In this document: piece by piece, positions 21,950-30,020 of the stretch
Position numbering within the stretch: the stretch's first letter is position 1
Layout of the letters: every line of letters begins with the position of its first letter
Assembly (NCBI GenBank): GCA_020722265.1
Contig: DYLA01000004.1
Location: 1 to 42,080, forward strand
DNA: 42,080 nucleotides
Source: Anaerolinea sp.
Lineage (GTDB): Bacteria; Chloroflexota; Anaerolineae; UBA4142
Direction: 5' to 3'
Translations under genes and position numbers: made by a program
Notes under the pieces: generated by a model
The model's input: the letters and a program-made list of their open reading frames with translations, nothing else
What the model was told of the DNA's origin: nothing
Database searches by the model: none

Positions 21950-22342
21950 ATGATGCATCCTGTCTTTGGCAAATGCCCTGTTTGCGGCGGAGAACTGATT
22001 GTCACTCGTCTCGAATGTCGCTCTTGCGGCACGGACATCGGCGGGCAATTCGCCGTCGGTCGTCTCTCGCAGTTGAGCGCGGACGAGATTCGCTTCGTCG
22101 AAACGTTCATCAAGAATCGCGGCAATGCGTACAAAGTCGGCGAAGAACTCGAAATGCCCTACTCCACCGTGCGGGCGCGCTTGACCGAAATCATCCGCGC
22201 GATGGGGTACGAGCCGGGTGCGGAATCGAAAGAAGAAGCCGCCGCCATCTCTCCCGAAAAACGCCAAGCCATTTTGGACGACTTGGCGCGCGGGAAGATC
22301 AGTGCCGATGACGCCATCAAACTCTTGCAAGGCGAATCGTAA
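21950..22342 (+). CDS. DUF2089 family zinc-ribbon/HTH regulator-like protein
   Basis: The 130-aa product has an N-terminal zinc ribbon (C9, C12 in CPVCGG; C24, C27 in CRSCG) and a helical middle in which NAYKVGEELEMPYSTVRARLTEIIRAMG (about 63-90) reads as a helix-turn-helix. At the end is a SHOCT-like hairpin, ISPEKRQAILDDLARGKI and onward (about 99-128). DUF2089 proteins are presumed transcription regulators. It has its own strong promoter and is followed after 11 bp by a GNAT gene. Its C-terminal hairpin recurs in the genes at 23465 and 23939, so these proteins may share a partner or a domain origin. Confidence 0.88.
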   Translation: MMHPVFGKCPVCGGELIVTRLECRSCGTDIGGQFAVGRLSQLSADEIRFVETFIKNRGNAYKVGEELEMPYSTVRARLTEIIRAMGYEPGAESKEEAAAISPEKRQAILDDLARGKISADDAIKLLQGES

Positions 22343-22353
22343 AGGAGCCCCAC

Positions 22354-23334
22354 ATGGTTGCCCACGCGACTAGCCCATCCCGCTCCGCCTTTCGCGGCGC
22401 ACGCCCTTTTGATTTTCGTACCGATTTGTACGCTGTCGCGCGCCTGCTCGAAGAGGCGTTCCGCCCCGACCACGACTTTCCGTTCGCGCGCATCCCGCTC
22501 TTGCGCGAATTCGGCATCCTCCTCTGGACCCTCGACCACCTGCTGATGTTCGAGCCGTTCGAGGGGTGGGTCTGGATCGAGGAAGGGCGCATCGTCGGTA
22601 ACCTCACCCTCACCTTCGATGCCGGCAGGAGCAATTGTTACTACATCAGCAACGTCGCCGTCGCGCCTGCCTATCGCCGCCAGGGGATTGCGCGCGCGCT
22701 GGTGCAGACCGCGCTCGAACGATTGCGCGCGCAACGCGTCGAACGCGTGCTCCTCAACGTACGCCCCGGCAACCTCGGCGCGCAGAAACTGTACGAGCAG
22801 TTGGGCTTCCAGTCGCTGGAGATGCGCGGCGAGTGGACACTGACGCAACTCTCTCTCGCCCCCCGCGGGGTAGAAGAGCGAGAGGAATGGACGCGGTGGG
22901 AGGAGGTCAACCCCCGCGCGGTCGCAGACCTTCTCCGCGTGACGACACCTGCCAAGACGCTGCTGTACCGGCGGCGTCGAAACGCTTTCGAACTGAATTG
23001 GGAAGATCGAATCGTCGAAGCGTTTCGCGACGCCTGCACCTTGCAACGCACGCGCCGCTGGGCGATTTACCACGCCGGGCGACTGGCGGCGATGACGATG
23101 GCGCGCGGGCAGCGCGTCTTTTCGCCGCACCGCATCGCCATCGAGACGCACCCCGATTTTCGCGGGCAAATCGAAGACGATTGTCTCGCGACGGCGCTGC
23201 GTTATCTGGCGCGTTTCCCATCACGCGAAATTCGCGTCGAGGCGAGCGATTCGCATCCGGAACTGATTGCCGCACTGGAACGGCGCGGGTTCGAGTTTCT
23301 CAAAGGCTTGACGTTGATGGTATTGGAATGGTAA
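22354..23334 (+). CDS. GNAT family N-acetyltransferase
   Basis: The 326-aa protein has a clear GNAT domain in its first half: GWVWIEEGRIVGNLTL, then ISNVAVAPAYRRQGIARALV (about 98-117, acetyl-CoA loop RRQGIA) and NLGAQKLYEQLGFQ. The second half (about 180-326) looks like a second, weaker GNAT fold (AIYHAGRLAAMTMARG, then EIRVEASDSHPELIAALERRGFEFL). The substrate is unknown. It lies 11 bp behind the DUF2089 gene and is co-transcribed with it; AAAGGAG precedes the ATG. It resembles the protein at 16906 in its two-domain plan. Confidence 0.85.
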   Translation: MVAHATSPSRSAFRGARPFDFRTDLYAVARLLEEAFRPDHDFPFARIPLLREFGILLWTLDHLLMFEPFEGWVWIEEGRIVGNLTLTFDAGRSNCYYISNVAVAPAYRRQGIARALVQTALERLRAQRVERVLLNVRPGNLGAQKLYEQLGFQSLEMRGEWTLTQLSLAPRGVEEREEWTRWEEVNPRAVADLLRVTTPAKTLLYRRRRNAFELNWEDRIVEAFRDACTLQRTRRWAIYHAGRLAAMTMARGQRVFSPHRIAIETHPDFRGQIEDDCLATALRYLARFPSREIRVEASDSHPELIAALERRGFEFLKGLTLMVLEW

Positions 23335-23464
23335 GGAAGGCAGAAACGCGAACTCACTAACGGACGTGGTCTCACGATCGAGGTAGCCGATTCGGGTGAG
23401 CGCGTGCAAGTATACATCGTTTGACAAGTGACCAGAGACGCAAAACGGGAAGCGTGAGGTGAAT

Positions 23465-23851
23465 ATGGCAACTCCGGAAGAACGCATGCAAATCCTGAAA
23501 ATGATCGAAGCGAAACAAATCACGGCGGAGGATGGCGCCAAGTTACTCGCCGCGCTCGGCGAAAAAGATCGAGCCGACAGCGCGGGCGTTCACCCTTCCC
23601 CCTCGACCAGCGGCAAATGGTTTCGCGTGCGCGTGACCGATTTGCGCAGCGGCAGGCGCAAGGTCAACGTCAACATCCCACTCGGTTTGGTGGACGTTGG
23701 AATGAAGATGGGCGCCAAGTTCGCGCCGGCCGGGCTGGAGGGCTTGGACATGCAGCAAATCATCGCGGCGATCAAGCAGGGCAGCGAGGGGAAAATCGTG
23801 GACGTGGAAGATGAGGAAGACGGCGAGCATGTGGAAGTGTTCATCGAATAG
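23465..23851 (+). CDS. SHOCT-like domain protein
   Basis: The 128-aa product starts with a two-helix hairpin, TPEERMQILKMIEAKQITAE and onward (about 3-32), as found at the N-terminus of YvlB-type proteins. A Ser/Pro linker follows, then a conserved core WFRVRVTDLRSGRRKVNVNI and PLGLVDVGMKMG (about 50-85), and an acidic tail (VEDEEDGEHVEV). Such proteins are linked to membrane-stress regulators in Firmicutes; here the role is unknown. ATG 23465 is preferred to GTG 23459 because the AGGTGA ribosome binding site would overlap the latter. The 130 bp before it hold a TTGACA (23421) but no convincing -10. Confidence 0.8.
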   Translation: MATPEERMQILKMIEAKQITAEDGAKLLAALGEKDRADSAGVHPSPSTSGKWFRVRVTDLRSGRRKVNVNIPLGLVDVGMKMGAKFAPAGLEGLDMQQIIAAIKQGSEGKIVDVEDEEDGEHVEVFIE

Positions 23852-23852
23852 A

Positions 23853-23880
23853 ACCGACGGCCGACGAACGACTGCCGGCC
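23853..23880 (+). repeat. Heptamer array, CCGACGN type (4 units)
   Basis: ACCGACG, GCCGACG, AACGACT, GCCGGCC immediately after the SHOCT-like gene's stop codon. It is the reverse-complement form of the CGGTCGG family in this window. Confidence 0.55.
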
Positions 23881-23938
23881 GCGCAACACGAGCATCGGTT
23901 TGCGGGTGGCAGCCTGCGGATGTCACGCGAGGTATCCT

Positions 23939-24223
23939 ATGACTCTAACATTTACCGTTTCCGAGAACGTACGCGTAAGTCCGCGCGTGCCACAACCGCG
24001 TTACCGTCGTCGGCTGGGACGATGCGCGCACCGGCGCGGCAAGCACTTTTGGGGTATACGCCTTGCGCACGCGCGGAGCCGCCGGCACGACGGCGCGGAT
24101 GCACCTCGCGCCAAGCCGCGCGGTCCAGTGGCAGGCTCGCCGGAACGCAAAGCAATTCTCGACGCGATCGCGCGCGGGGAAATCAGCGTAGACGACGCGA
24201 TCAGGCAATTGACCGGCGAGTAG
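23939..24223 (+). pseudogene. Decayed SHOCT-like/adhesin-type gene
   Basis: Starting at ATG 23939, the frame reads MTLTFTVSENVRVSPRV, then turns into an Arg-rich, unlikely sequence. At the end it becomes sensible again (SPERKAILDAIARGEISVDD), a SHOCT-like hairpin. The missing middle is visible in the +1 frame from 24003, which reads TVVGWDDARTG, a motif common in YvlB/DUF4097-type beta domains. So the open frame is kept by chance across compensating shifts or a deletion, and the protein is probably not functional. It directly follows the intact SHOCT-like gene. Sequencing error is the alternative. Confidence 0.6.
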
Positions 24224-24230
24224 GGACAGA

Positions 24231-24265
24231 CCGGTGTGTCCGTCCGGGCAGGGCGCACACACCGG
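24231..24265. terminator. Hairpin before the holin-like gene
   Basis: CCGGTGTGT (24231-24239) and ACACACCGG (24257-24265) form a perfect 9-bp stem with a 17-nt loop, between the decayed gene and the PF04020-like gene. There is no T tract; it may be a weak terminator or an mRNA leader structure. Confidence 0.45.
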
Positions 24266-24299
24266 CGCGCCTCTCGGCGGACGTATGTTCGGAGAAAAA

Positions 24300-24683
24300 A
24301 TGCGAAACCTTTTGATTCGTCTGCTGATCAACGCGATCGCGCTTTACGTCGCCACGCGTGTCGGCATCGCCGGTCTATCGTTCGAAGGGGATTGGATGAC
24401 GATGGCGCTGGTCGCGTTCATTTTCGGTTTGGTGAACGCGCTAGTGCGCCCGGTGCTGACGTTTCTCACTTGTCCACTGCTGATCCTGACGATGGGCTTG
24501 TTTACGCTCATCATCAACGCGCTGATGCTCGCGCTCACCGGTTGGATCGCACAGCAGTTCAAACTGGGTTTTGTGGTGGATGGATTCTGGGCGGCGTTCC
24601 TCGGCGCGCTCGTCGTCAGTATCGTCAGTTTCCTCCTGACGGTGCTGCTGGGCGGCGATGAAACCCGTCGCGAAAGGAGATGA
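24300..24683 (+). CDS. Four-helix membrane protein, phage holin superfamily IV type (PF04020)
   Basis: The 127-aa protein is nearly all hydrophobic, with four membrane segments (about 5-22, 30-52, 56-82, 94-120). The family pattern FGLVNALVRPVLTFLTCPL (about 41-59) and LFTLIINALMLALTGWI follows. It is named after phage holins, but chromosomal copies are widespread and their function is unknown; nothing phage-like is nearby. ATG 24300 has GGAG 5 bp upstream, which decides against an in-frame codon at 24234. It may be the last gene of the DUF2089 region and is convergent with the GH13 gene. Confidence 0.88.
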   Translation: MRNLLIRLLINAIALYVATRVGIAGLSFEGDWMTMALVAFIFGLVNALVRPVLTFLTCPLLILTMGLFTLIINALMLALTGWIAQQFKLGFVVDGFWAAFLGALVVSIVSFLLTVLLGGDETRRERR

Positions 24684-24698
24684 TAAGAAAGAGGTTTT

Positions 24699-26312
24699 TT
24701 AATCCACGCGCATTACCAACCCCTCGTTCGGCGCGACCTCAAGATGCTGCAAGTCCACGTGACCGCGCCGCTGCATATCCGTCGCCATCTCGATGCGTGC
24801 TGTGCGCGCGACACGCGACAGATCGAGCGTGTGCGCCCGCGCGCCGAAATTCAGCGCGATGAGAAAGCGCGCCGCGCCCTCCGCCGTTCGCTCGTACGCG
24901 AAAATATCCGCCGCGCCCACGTCCACTGAACGATAGTCGCCAATGCACAACGCCGGCTCGGCGCGGCGCAAGCGCGTGAGCGCGCGATACAAACTCAGCA
25001 TCGAAGTCGGGTCTTGCGCTTGTCGCGCAACGTTGCGCGTCGCGTAATCGGGCGCAATCGGCAGCCAGGGTGTCACGCCGGCGCGCGTAAAGCCAGCGTT
25101 CGGGCTGGCGTCCCATTGCATCGGTGTTCGCTCTGGATCGCGTCCGACGATGGGCGCGATTTCCGGTTGATTGAGCGCGGGCGGGTCTTGGACGAACTCC
25201 GGCGGAATCGGCACATCCTCCATTCCGATTTCTTCGCCTTGGTACGTCGTTGGCGTGCCGCGCAGCGTGAGCAAGAGCATATTGGCGACGCGCGCTTGCG
25301 CTTGCCCGATGCGCGTCGCGACGCGATGGCGGTCGTGATTGCCGAGCACCCAGTTGCCCCACGCGCCGGGCGGCAGCGCGGCTGCGTAGGCGTCCACCGC
25401 GCGCCGGACGATTTGCGCGTCCCAGGGAAGGCGGATGAGTTGAAAGTTGAACGGCAGATGACATTCGTCCAGATGCTCGCCATAGTACTTGGCGAGTTCT
25501 TCGTTTGGTAGGTACGTTTCACCGACCATCACGCGGTCGGGGTACTCGTCCAGCGTGGCGCGCATCTGGCGAACGATGGCGTGGATGCCGTCTACGTTGC
25601 GGGAGTAGATGTGCCGCAGACGATAGTAGGGCTCGATGCCATCCCAGTTGGGATCGAGGGGTTCGTCGCGCAGTTGCGCGTCCTTGAGCAGATGGGTAAT
25701 CACGTCCACGCGAAAGCCGTCCACGCCGCGCGCGAGCCAAAAGCGCATCACGTCGAGTATCGCCGGCAGAACCTCCGGGTGGCGATAGTTCAAATCGGGC
25801 TGCTCTTTGACGAAGGTATGCAGGTAGTATTGCCCGGTGTGCGCGTCGAACTCCCACGCCGAGCCGCCAAAGTGGCTGAGCCAGTTGTTCGGCGGTCCGC
25901 CATCCGGCGCGGGATCGCGCCAGATGTACCAATCGCGCTTGGGGTTGTCGCGACTCGAACGACTCTCGATGAACCAGGGGTGTTCGTCGGAGGTGTGATT
26001 CGGCACGAGATCGAGGAGGACGCGCAAGCCGCGCGCGTGCGCCGCGTGCAACAGGCGGTCGAAATCCGCGAGCGTGCCAAAGAGCGGGTGGATGGCGCAA
26101 TAGTCGGACACGTCGTAGCCAAAGTCGCGCATCGGCGAGGGGTAGATCGGCGAAATCCAGATGGCGTCAATGCCGAGCGACACGAGATAATCGAGCCGCG
26201 CGGTGATGCCGGGCAAATCGCCGATGCCGTCGCCGTTGCTGTCTTGAAACGAACGCGGGTAGATTTGGTAGATGATGCCGCGCTGCCACCAGGGGAATTT
26301 CTCGATGAGCAT
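24699..26312 (-). CDS. GH13 alpha-glucosidase / oligo-1,6-glucosidase type
   Basis: The 537-aa cytoplasmic enzyme hydrolyses short alpha-glucosides (or trehalose/sucrose-type substrates). It starts WWQRGIIYQIYPRSFQDSNGDGIGDL, the classical opening of GH13 subfamilies 17/23/31. Catalytic residues are D203 (GFRVDV), E265 (MVGETYL) and D327 (GNHDRHR); the TYQGEEIGMED and RTPMQWD segments are also present. Length is normal and there is no signal peptide. GGAGAAA precedes the ATG, which lies 6 bp after the GH4 stop, so the two glycosidases form an operon. The exact linkage cleaved cannot be read reliably from sequence. Confidence 0.92.
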   Translation of the reverse strand: MLIEKFPWWQRGIIYQIYPRSFQDSNGDGIGDLPGITARLDYLVSLGIDAIWISPIYPSPMRDFGYDVSDYCAIHPLFGTLADFDRLLHAAHARGLRVLLDLVPNHTSDEHPWFIESRSSRDNPKRDWYIWRDPAPDGGPPNNWLSHFGGSAWEFDAHTGQYYLHTFVKEQPDLNYRHPEVLPAILDVMRFWLARGVDGFRVDVITHLLKDAQLRDEPLDPNWDGIEPYYRLRHIYSRNVDGIHAIVRQMRATLDEYPDRVMVGETYLPNEELAKYYGEHLDECHLPFNFQLIRLPWDAQIVRRAVDAYAAALPPGAWGNWVLGNHDRHRVATRIGQAQARVANMLLLTLRGTPTTYQGEEIGMEDVPIPPEFVQDPPALNQPEIAPIVGRDPERTPMQWDASPNAGFTRAGVTPWLPIAPDYATRNVARQAQDPTSMLSLYRALTRLRRAEPALCIGDYRSVDVGAADIFAYERTAEGAARFLIALNFGARAHTLDLSRVARTARIEMATDMQRRGHVDLQHLEVAPNEGLVMRVD

Positions 26313-26318
26313 TTTCTC

Positions 26319-27710
26319 CTAGTTCCAAAAAGTAGGAAGATATTCGCGATACGTCGTCAGGTAATCGTCCAGGATTTGCTGTGCCACGTCCAGATCGGTG
26401 ATGGTCGGACTGAGCAGGAGACATTGGCGCGCGGTTTGCCGGTCGCCGTGCAGCACCGCGTCCACCCCCAGACGCGCCGCAGTGATTTCGCGCCGGCACA
26501 ATTCGGCAATCGGCTCGGGCAGCGCGCCGACGCTGAGGCCGCGCACGCCCGCGCCGGTCAAGACGCCGGGCACTTCGACGATCGCGCCGCCGGGCAGATT
26601 CGTGATGCAGCCGTCGTTCGGCACGTTCACCGCGAGCCAGTACCGATTCTCTGCGCCGGCGACACTTTCGATCACTTCGGCGGCGCCTTCGCTCTCGACG
26701 TTTCGCAGCGTGTCAATGCCGAGCGCGCCCGTGCCCATCTGCGCGATTCTCTCGCGCCCTTCGTCGCGTTGGCGACTGCGCGCGTCCCATTCGTAGAGTC
26801 CGATGGCGTACTTGTCCCAGGGCTTGGTGAGCGGGTCGCTGAGCCAGGGGAGGTACTCGCAAAGGTGCTGATCGCCCGGGATGGGGAACAGACCGAACGC
26901 GTCGAAGACGCGGCGTGTGAGCGGCTCAAAGTTCGGGTCGAAGGTTGCCCAGCGTTCGCGAAAGAGGGGATAGAGATCGCGCCCGGTGGCTTTTTCGCGG
27001 AGGGCGAGCATCCAGGTAAAGTGGTTGAGCCCAGCGGCTTGGATGTCCAGCAAGCGCAGGGCTTGGTCGCGAACGTGATGGCGCGGCGGCATCGTGGCGA
27101 TGGAGGCGCGCGTGTCCGTAAAGCCGGCGGGGACGTGTATCCCCAGATCGTCCGCCAGCACCTTGCCGACCATCGCGTACCCCGCGCCGATTTGATGACA
27201 CAGTCCGACGACGCGGATCGCGCTGTAGCGCGCGATCGCGTCGCAGATGCGCTGCATCGGATTCGTAAAGTTGATGAAGAGCGCGTTCGGACAAATCTGC
27301 TCCATTGCGCGGACGATCTCCATAATCGGCGTGAGGTTGCGTGCGGCGTGCGCGAATCCGCCCGGTCCGCCGTTTTCGGCGTAGGGTTGGCGAACGCCGT
27401 ACTTGAGGGGGATTTCGAAATCAGATTTCCAGAGGGTCTCGCGCGGCGTCACTTCGATGGCGCAGATGACGAACGCCGCGTCGCGCAAGGCGTCGGCGTG
27501 GTGCGTGTGCGCGGTGATGGTCATTTGCGCGCGCCAAGCGGTGTTGATGCGGCGCGCCAGACGTTCGACGCGCGCGAGCGTTTCGGCGTCGCGATCCACG
27601 AGCGCGAGGTGAGAGCCGCGCAAGCGTTCGCTCCGCAGTAGCGTGGCGAGGGTGTTCAGACCGAACACGTCGCTCCCCGCGCCGATGGCAACGATTTTGG
27701 TGGGTAGCAT
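26319..27710 (-). CDS. GH4 family glycosidase (NAD- and metal-dependent)
   Basis: GH4 enzymes cleave alpha- or beta-glycosides by an NAD+-dependent redox and elimination mechanism. The 463-aa product has the nucleotide-binding start KIVAIGAGSDVFG, INFTNPM (N150), GLCHQIG (C171, H172) and AGLNHFTW (H230), the Mn-binding Cys and His of the family. The signature resembles alpha-glucosidase, alpha-galactosidase and alpha-glucuronidase members more than phospho-beta-glucosidases. No phosphotransferase or ABC sugar importer genes are nearby, so the substrate source is unclear. It is the first gene of the GH4-GH13 operon. Confidence 0.92.
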   Translation of the reverse strand: MLPTKIVAIGAGSDVFGLNTLATLLRSERLRGSHLALVDRDAETLARVERLARRINTAWRAQMTITAHTHHADALRDAAFVICAIEVTPRETLWKSDFEIPLKYGVRQPYAENGGPGGFAHAARNLTPIMEIVRAMEQICPNALFINFTNPMQRICDAIARYSAIRVVGLCHQIGAGYAMVGKVLADDLGIHVPAGFTDTRASIATMPPRHHVRDQALRLLDIQAAGLNHFTWMLALREKATGRDLYPLFRERWATFDPNFEPLTRRVFDAFGLFPIPGDQHLCEYLPWLSDPLTKPWDKYAIGLYEWDARSRQRDEGRERIAQMGTGALGIDTLRNVESEGAAEVIESVAGAENRYWLAVNVPNDGCITNLPGGAIVEVPGVLTGAGVRGLSVGALPEPIAELCRREITAARLGVDAVLHGDRQTARQCLLLSPTITDLDVAQQILDDYLTTYREYLPTFWN

Positions 27711-27755
27711 CGAACACTCCGTGTGAGACGACTTGCGATGGCGTGAGATGGACTC

Positions 27756-27784
27756 ATTATATCACGGCGCACGCGGAATGATAA
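27756..27784 (-). promoter_or_regulatory. Possible promoter of the GH4-GH13 operon
   Basis: The minus strand has a perfect TATAAT (27761-27756), about 40 bp before the GH4 start codon. A -35 box at the right distance is poor (TTTATC-like), so an activator may be needed. Confidence 0.45.
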
Positions 27785-27824
27785 AAACGTGCGACGCACC
27801 CGCGCGGATGCGTCGCACGTTTTT
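27783..27824. terminator. Strong bidirectional terminator
   Basis: A perfect 16-bp stem (27783-27798 with 27809-27824), A5 on one side and T5 on the other, with a 10-nt loop. It lies 11 bp past the stop of the secreted-protein gene and isolates it from the GH4 operon. Confidence 0.95.
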
Positions 27825-27834
27825 GCACTTTGGC

Positions 27835-29445
27835 TTACTTGCCCGGTGTCACCGTGGGGGTGAGTGTCGCTGTCGGCGTGATGGTGGTGGTCGGCACGGG
27901 CGGTTCTTTGTAGCCGGCAAAACTCACGTCGTCGAGATTCAGCAAGAACTCGCGATTGCCGAAGGCCCATTTTTTCCAGCCGCGCAAATAAATCGTCAGT
28001 GTCTCCGCCGGCGCGAAGAGGACGGTGCTGAACGAATTCATCTTTGTCGGTGATTCGCGATAGTCGGTGTGTCCCCAGGGAATCACCTGCCAGTTGTCCA
28101 CGTCGTTCCAGCGCGCGCACGCTGGGTCTGCGCCGATGAGATAGCCCCACTGCGCCGCGTAACTCCAATCGTCGAGTTGCTCCACTTTTTCGAACTCGCT
28201 GACGCGCAACACCCCTTGCGCGCTCAAATAGTACGACGCGTTCGGCGTCAGTCCGCTGACGATCTGGCAGATGCCGGCAAAGCGATCCGCTTCCTGATAC
28301 GGGTCGTGTTCGCCGTGCCCGATGGTGCTGATCTCGATCAACTGCGAGTGCTTGCCGCTGGAGACGACCGGCGCCCAGGTGTCATCGTAGAGTTGGTGGA
28401 TGACGTTGCGCCCGCCGTTGTTGAACCATTCCCACTTGAGGGCGACGCCGTCGGAACGAAAGCCCCCTTCAAAGTCGCCGTTCGCGAGGAATTCGACAAT
28501 CGGGACGACCTTGACCGACTGGGTGATCGTCGTCGTCTTGCCCAGGGCGTTCGTCACCTCGACCTTGAGCGTGCGCGTACCGGTGAACAGCGGTGTCCAG
28601 AGGAAATCAATCTGCTTCGTCAGTGGTCCGACGGCGTGCGTCTGGCTCGCAATCAATTTGTCTTCGTCGAATAGTTTCACCTGCGGCGCGCCGACCGCGT
28701 CGGAGAGGTTGACGCGAACGCGGAATGGTTTGGTCGTGTAAACAAAAGTCGGAGGGATCATCTCGACCGTCGGCGCTGCGCCTTCGGTAGGGATCGCGCC
28801 GACGAGACTGATCCCATCGAGGTTGACGTAGAGATCGCGCCCGTAGGTGGCGAACTTTTTGAGGACGCGGATGAAGAGAGTGATTTTGTTCGTTGGTGCG
28901 GTAAAGGTCGTTGTGAAATGCGAGAGGGGTCCGGGGCGTTGCCAATCGTAGGTGTCTTGCCAAGGTAGCGTCTTCCAATCTACCGCGCCCCAATCGGTAC
29001 CGCCGAAGGGATCAATTCCCCACTGGACGACGTACGCCCAGTTGTTCATATCCGGATCGGTGGGCAGCACGCGCAACATCCCGTGCAGTGTCAACGTGTA
29101 GGGCGTTCCCGCGACGACGGCGATGGTTTGGTAGATGCCGGCGTAGCGTTCCGGCTCGACGACATAGTACGGCATCGTGCTGATCTGGATGAGTTGCGAG
29201 TGTTTGCCGTTGAACGCGAACGCCGGGGCAGTGTCGTCTTGAAAGTGGTAGAACGCGTTGCCGCCGTTTTCAAAGCCGACCCAGTTGAGCGCGACGCCAT
29301 TCGCGCCAAACCCCTCTTCGAAATTGCCGTTGCTGAGGCGTTCGCCATAGCCACCGGCAGCGGTCACGGCGAACGTCAAGCCGAGCGCGAGCGCGAGCAG
29401 GGCGAGATAGAAAAACACGCGATACGGATTTGGGTGTGCGAACAT
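27835..29445 (-). CDS. Secreted protein with two carbohydrate-binding-like domains and an Ig-like core
   Basis: The 536-aa protein has a signal peptide (about 10-30, LALLALALGLTFAVTAAG). Two homologous jelly-roll-like modules follow: the first (about 35-220) starts LSNGNFEEGFGANGVALNW and the second (about 325-510) starts LANGDFEGGFRSDGVALKW. Both contain GKHSQLI(Q/E)IST, an (E/Q)xxRxAGI(Y/C)Q stretch and L.(V/L)NLD(G/D)(I/V)S at the end. Between them is an Ig-like domain (about 228-318). The tail TTTITPTATLTPTVTPGK is a short Thr/Pro stretch typical of exported proteins. It probably binds an extracellular glycan; no catalytic residues are evident. GGAGG lies 5 bp before the ATG. Confidence 0.8.
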   Translation of the reverse strand: MFAHPNPYRVFFYLALLALALGLTFAVTAAGGYGERLSNGNFEEGFGANGVALNWVGFENGGNAFYHFQDDTAPAFAFNGKHSQLIQISTMPYYVVEPERYAGIYQTIAVVAGTPYTLTLHGMLRVLPTDPDMNNWAYVVQWGIDPFGGTDWGAVDWKTLPWQDTYDWQRPGPLSHFTTTFTAPTNKITLFIRVLKKFATYGRDLYVNLDGISLVGAIPTEGAAPTVEMIPPTFVYTTKPFRVRVNLSDAVGAPQVKLFDEDKLIASQTHAVGPLTKQIDFLWTPLFTGTRTLKVEVTNALGKTTTITQSVKVVPIVEFLANGDFEGGFRSDGVALKWEWFNNGGRNVIHQLYDDTWAPVVSSGKHSQLIEISTIGHGEHDPYQEADRFAGICQIVSGLTPNASYYLSAQGVLRVSEFEKVEQLDDWSYAAQWGYLIGADPACARWNDVDNWQVIPWGHTDYRESPTKMNSFSTVLFAPAETLTIYLRGWKKWAFGNREFLLNLDDVSFAGYKEPPVPTTTITPTATLTPTVTPGK

Positions 29446-29467
29446 AGATGCCTCCGGGCGAGATGTG

Positions 29468-29509
29468 AAACGTCAAGCGAAACGCGTGGGGCGTTGGCGC
29501 TTTACGTTT
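29468..29509 (-). terminator. Hairpin after the DUF6788-like gene
   Basis: AAACGTCAAGCG (29468-29479) and CGCTTTACGTTT (29498-29509) match at 11 of 12 positions. The stem overlaps the stop codon of the small gene and lies just before the secreted-protein gene, so it may partly separate the two. Confidence 0.5.
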
Positions 29510-29855
29510 TTCTCTTTTCGAGTTTGGCGCGCAGTTTGGCTTCGTGTGCGGCGCGCGCGTTTTCCGGCAGCACGCGTCCGACGTAGCGGGAGCGTGTGCG
29601 TCCACCTTCTTTCCAATAAGCGTACCAATAGGGACCGTGTGGGCAACGCGTGCAATTCGCTTTGCCGCAGCGGACGGTTTCGTAGCGGAAGGTGATCGAA
29701 CCAAAGGTCTGTTGCGCGTGGACGGCGGGGCGCGCCAAACTGGCGCGGCGTTCCTGAACGACGCGGCGCAATCGTTCATCAATCGCGCGCAGTTGTTCCA
29801 GTTCTTTCTCGCTGAGTTGCGTCAGAGGGTTGGAGGTTTGCTTTTTGCGTGGCAT
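29502..29855 (-). CDS. Small DUF6788-like protein with Cys-rich motif
   Basis: The product is 117 aa from ATG 29855 (an alternative GTG at 29894 would add 13 residues; neither has a good ribosome binding site). A basic start, MPRKKQTSN, and a helical segment, LTQLSEKELEQLRAIDERLR, precede YETVRCGKANCTRC-PHGPYWYAYWKEGG (about 66-93). This C-x4-C-x2-C-x2-H cluster with the PYWY core and RSRYVGR is typical of the DUF6788 domain, found in many bacterial accessory genes; its function is unknown and nucleic-acid binding is a guess. The promoter carries an operator-like inverted repeat, so the gene is probably repressed, perhaps by itself. Confidence 0.75.
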   Translation of the reverse strand: MPRKKQTSNPLTQLSEKELEQLRAIDERLRRVVQERRASLARPAVHAQQTFGSITFRYETVRCGKANCTRCPHGPYWYAYWKEGGRTRSRYVGRVLPENARAAHEAKLRAKLEKRKT

Positions 29856-29970
29856 AAGTTGACCGGCTGGGCTTGGCCTCGCTTGCGCATCCACGCGGTA
29901 GGAGGGGGAGTGGTAGGAGCGATTGTGACTCCATTGGGCTTATCCGAGAGCGCAGGTGCGACCGCGAGGC

Positions 29971-30011
29971 TTAGGTAACTACATTATAGCACACGTTACC
30001 TAAGAGGTCAA
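29971..30011 (-). promoter_or_regulatory. Promoter and operator of the DUF6788-like gene
   Basis: Minus strand TTGACC (30011-30006), 17 bp, TATAAT (29988-29983). TTAGGTAAC (29971-29979) and GTTACCTAA (29995-30003) form a perfect 9-bp inverted repeat bracketing the -10 box: one arm at the transcription start, the other in the spacer. A dimeric repressor bound there would block RNA polymerase. Confidence 0.72.
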
Positions 30012-30020
30012 GGGGGAAAT

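Noticed and set aside
23421-23449. TTGACA at 23421 as a promoter for the SHOCT-like gene
   Set aside because: The sequence 17 bp downstream (AACGGG) is not a -10 box, so I leave the promoter unassigned.
24300-24683. Prophage signal from the holin-superfamily protein
   Set aside because: The family is common on chromosomes, and no other phage gene, attachment site or endolysin is nearby.
25581-27641. A 686-codon plus-strand frame across the GH13 and GH4 genes
   Set aside because: It spans two well-supported enzymes on the other strand, including their 6-bp junction, and reads as low-complexity shadow sequence.
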